From Bacteroidota bacterium (GTDB lineage: Bacteria; Bacteroidota; Bacteroidia; Bacteroidales; Marinifilaceae), in contig JAEXFF010000315.1 of NCBI GenBank assembly GCA_023400335.1, forward strand, positions 1 through 5,600: DNA of 5,600 nucleotides. The letters run 5' to 3'. The number at the start of each line of letters is the position of its first letter. Within the stretch, counting starts at the first letter, position 1. The position numbers and the translations under genes are program-made. Positions 5,001 to 5,600 of this stretch are shown in pieces. The notes beneath the pieces are model-generated. The model saw only the letters and a list, made by a program, of their open reading frames with translations. It was not told where the DNA came from and ran no database searches.

Positions 5001-5600
5001 TCATTCCACCGGAATATCCTTGTTTACATTCTTCGAACCGATTAATGCATAATACAACAGATATACCAAAGCCCCGAATATTACCCAATAACTGGTCATA
5101 TAAGAAGTTTTGTCGGCAACGAACCCTTGTAGCAAAGGCAATAATCCGCCTCCACATACCATTACCATGAAAATACCAGAAGCCGCTTCCGTAAATTTAC
5201 CCAAGCCTTCTACTGCCAGGTTGAAAATACCGCCCCACATCACAGAAGTACATAAACCGCATAATACCAGAAACATAATACTCATCGGAATTTCTGCCAT
5301 GCCAAAAGAAATATCTGCCTGGAATACCGGCATTTTTACGGTATAGGAAATCGGAATAAAGATGGCAATCAATGTCAAAACAATTCCTAAAATTGAAACA
5401 AAAGTAAGCATCGCCTTACTGGAAACTTTCGCACCAATGGAAGCCCCAATCAAACGGCCTACCAGCATCAGGAACCAATAGGTACCCACTACAGATCCGG
5501 CTGTCGTCGTATTTATACCCAAACCACCTTCTGCCGCACTACCTGTCATAAAAGGATTTATAAACATCTGAATACCCACTTCCACACCTACGTACAAAAA
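5001..5600 (-). CDS. GluP/FucP-type sugar MFS transporter, N-terminal half missing
   Basis: Inner-membrane major facilitator permease, probably a glucose/galactose:H+ symporter. The 199 visible residues begin mid-protein at FLYVGVEVGIQ (the TTG at 5597 is an internal Leu, not a start) and run to the natural TGA. About six membrane segments can be seen (roughly 1-17, 36-56, 63-85, 105-127, 141-161, 170-188), matching the C-terminal half of a 12-helix protein. Family marks include FLYVGVEVGIQ for helix 7, GRLIGA (48-53), and the stretch from SVMWGGIFNLAVEGLG (119-134) through CGGGLLPLLQG (149-159), typical of FucP/GluP. galK 34 bases downstream points to galactose or glucose/galactose rather than fucose. 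In B. thetaiotaomicron, as I recall it, the homologous pair is preceded by an aldose 1-epimerase gene, which would lie beyond the right edge. Confidence 0.93.
   Translation of the reverse strand, partial: FLYVGVEVGIQMFINPFMTGSAAEGGLGINTTTAGSVVGTYWFLMLVGRLIGASIGAKVSSKAMLTFVSILGIVLTLIAIFIPISYTVKMPVFQADISFGMAEIPMSIMFLVLCGLCTSVMWGGIFNLAVEGLGKFTEAASGIFMVMVCGGGLLPLLQGFVADKTSYMTSYWVIFGALVYLLYYALIGSKNVNKDIPVE

Overview
The window looks like a piece of a Bacteroidales (Bacteroidota) chromosome. The evidence is moderate-to-low G+C, A-rich and often SD-poor leaders, a lipoprotein with a short lipobox signal, an RF2 with a Bacteroidota-like insert, and a sugar-transporter/galactokinase pair. From memory, that pair also sits together in Bacteroides thetaiotaomicron. 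The genus cannot be fixed from the sequence alone. All the protein-coding genes belong to familiar families; I found no CRISPR array, tRNA, rRNA, intact mobile element or obviously new protein system.

Layout: (1) bases 1-983, plus strand: the 3' five-sixths or so of prfB (release factor 2), already open at the left edge. (2) 984-1171: a gene-free stretch ending in a strong bidirectional terminator shared with the convergent gene to its right. (3) From 1169 to the right edge every gene is on the minus strand. In transcription order (right to left) these are: the C-terminal half of a GluP/FucP-type sugar permease, galK, a 424-base gap, pdxS, pdxT and a DUF4163/DUF3298-like lipoprotein.

Function: the permease and galK are 34 bases apart and form the distal part of a galactose uptake and phosphorylation operon. 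pdxS and pdxT encode the two subunits of pyridoxal 5'-phosphate synthase (DXP-independent vitamin B6 route), with all key catalytic residues present. The lipoprotein is 44 bases downstream of pdxT, behind a weaker terminator-like hairpin, and has no evident link to B6.

The most interesting material is RNA-level. A textbook intrinsic terminator (12-bp stem, cUUCGg tetraloop, U7) lies between pdxS and pdxT, with the pdxS stop codon inside its stem. A set of four G/C-run segments just downstream of galK can pair in mutually exclusive ways and ends in CCCC-U7, like an attenuator. The pdxS upstream region also holds a perfect short inverted repeat, a leader hairpin and competing promoter candidates.
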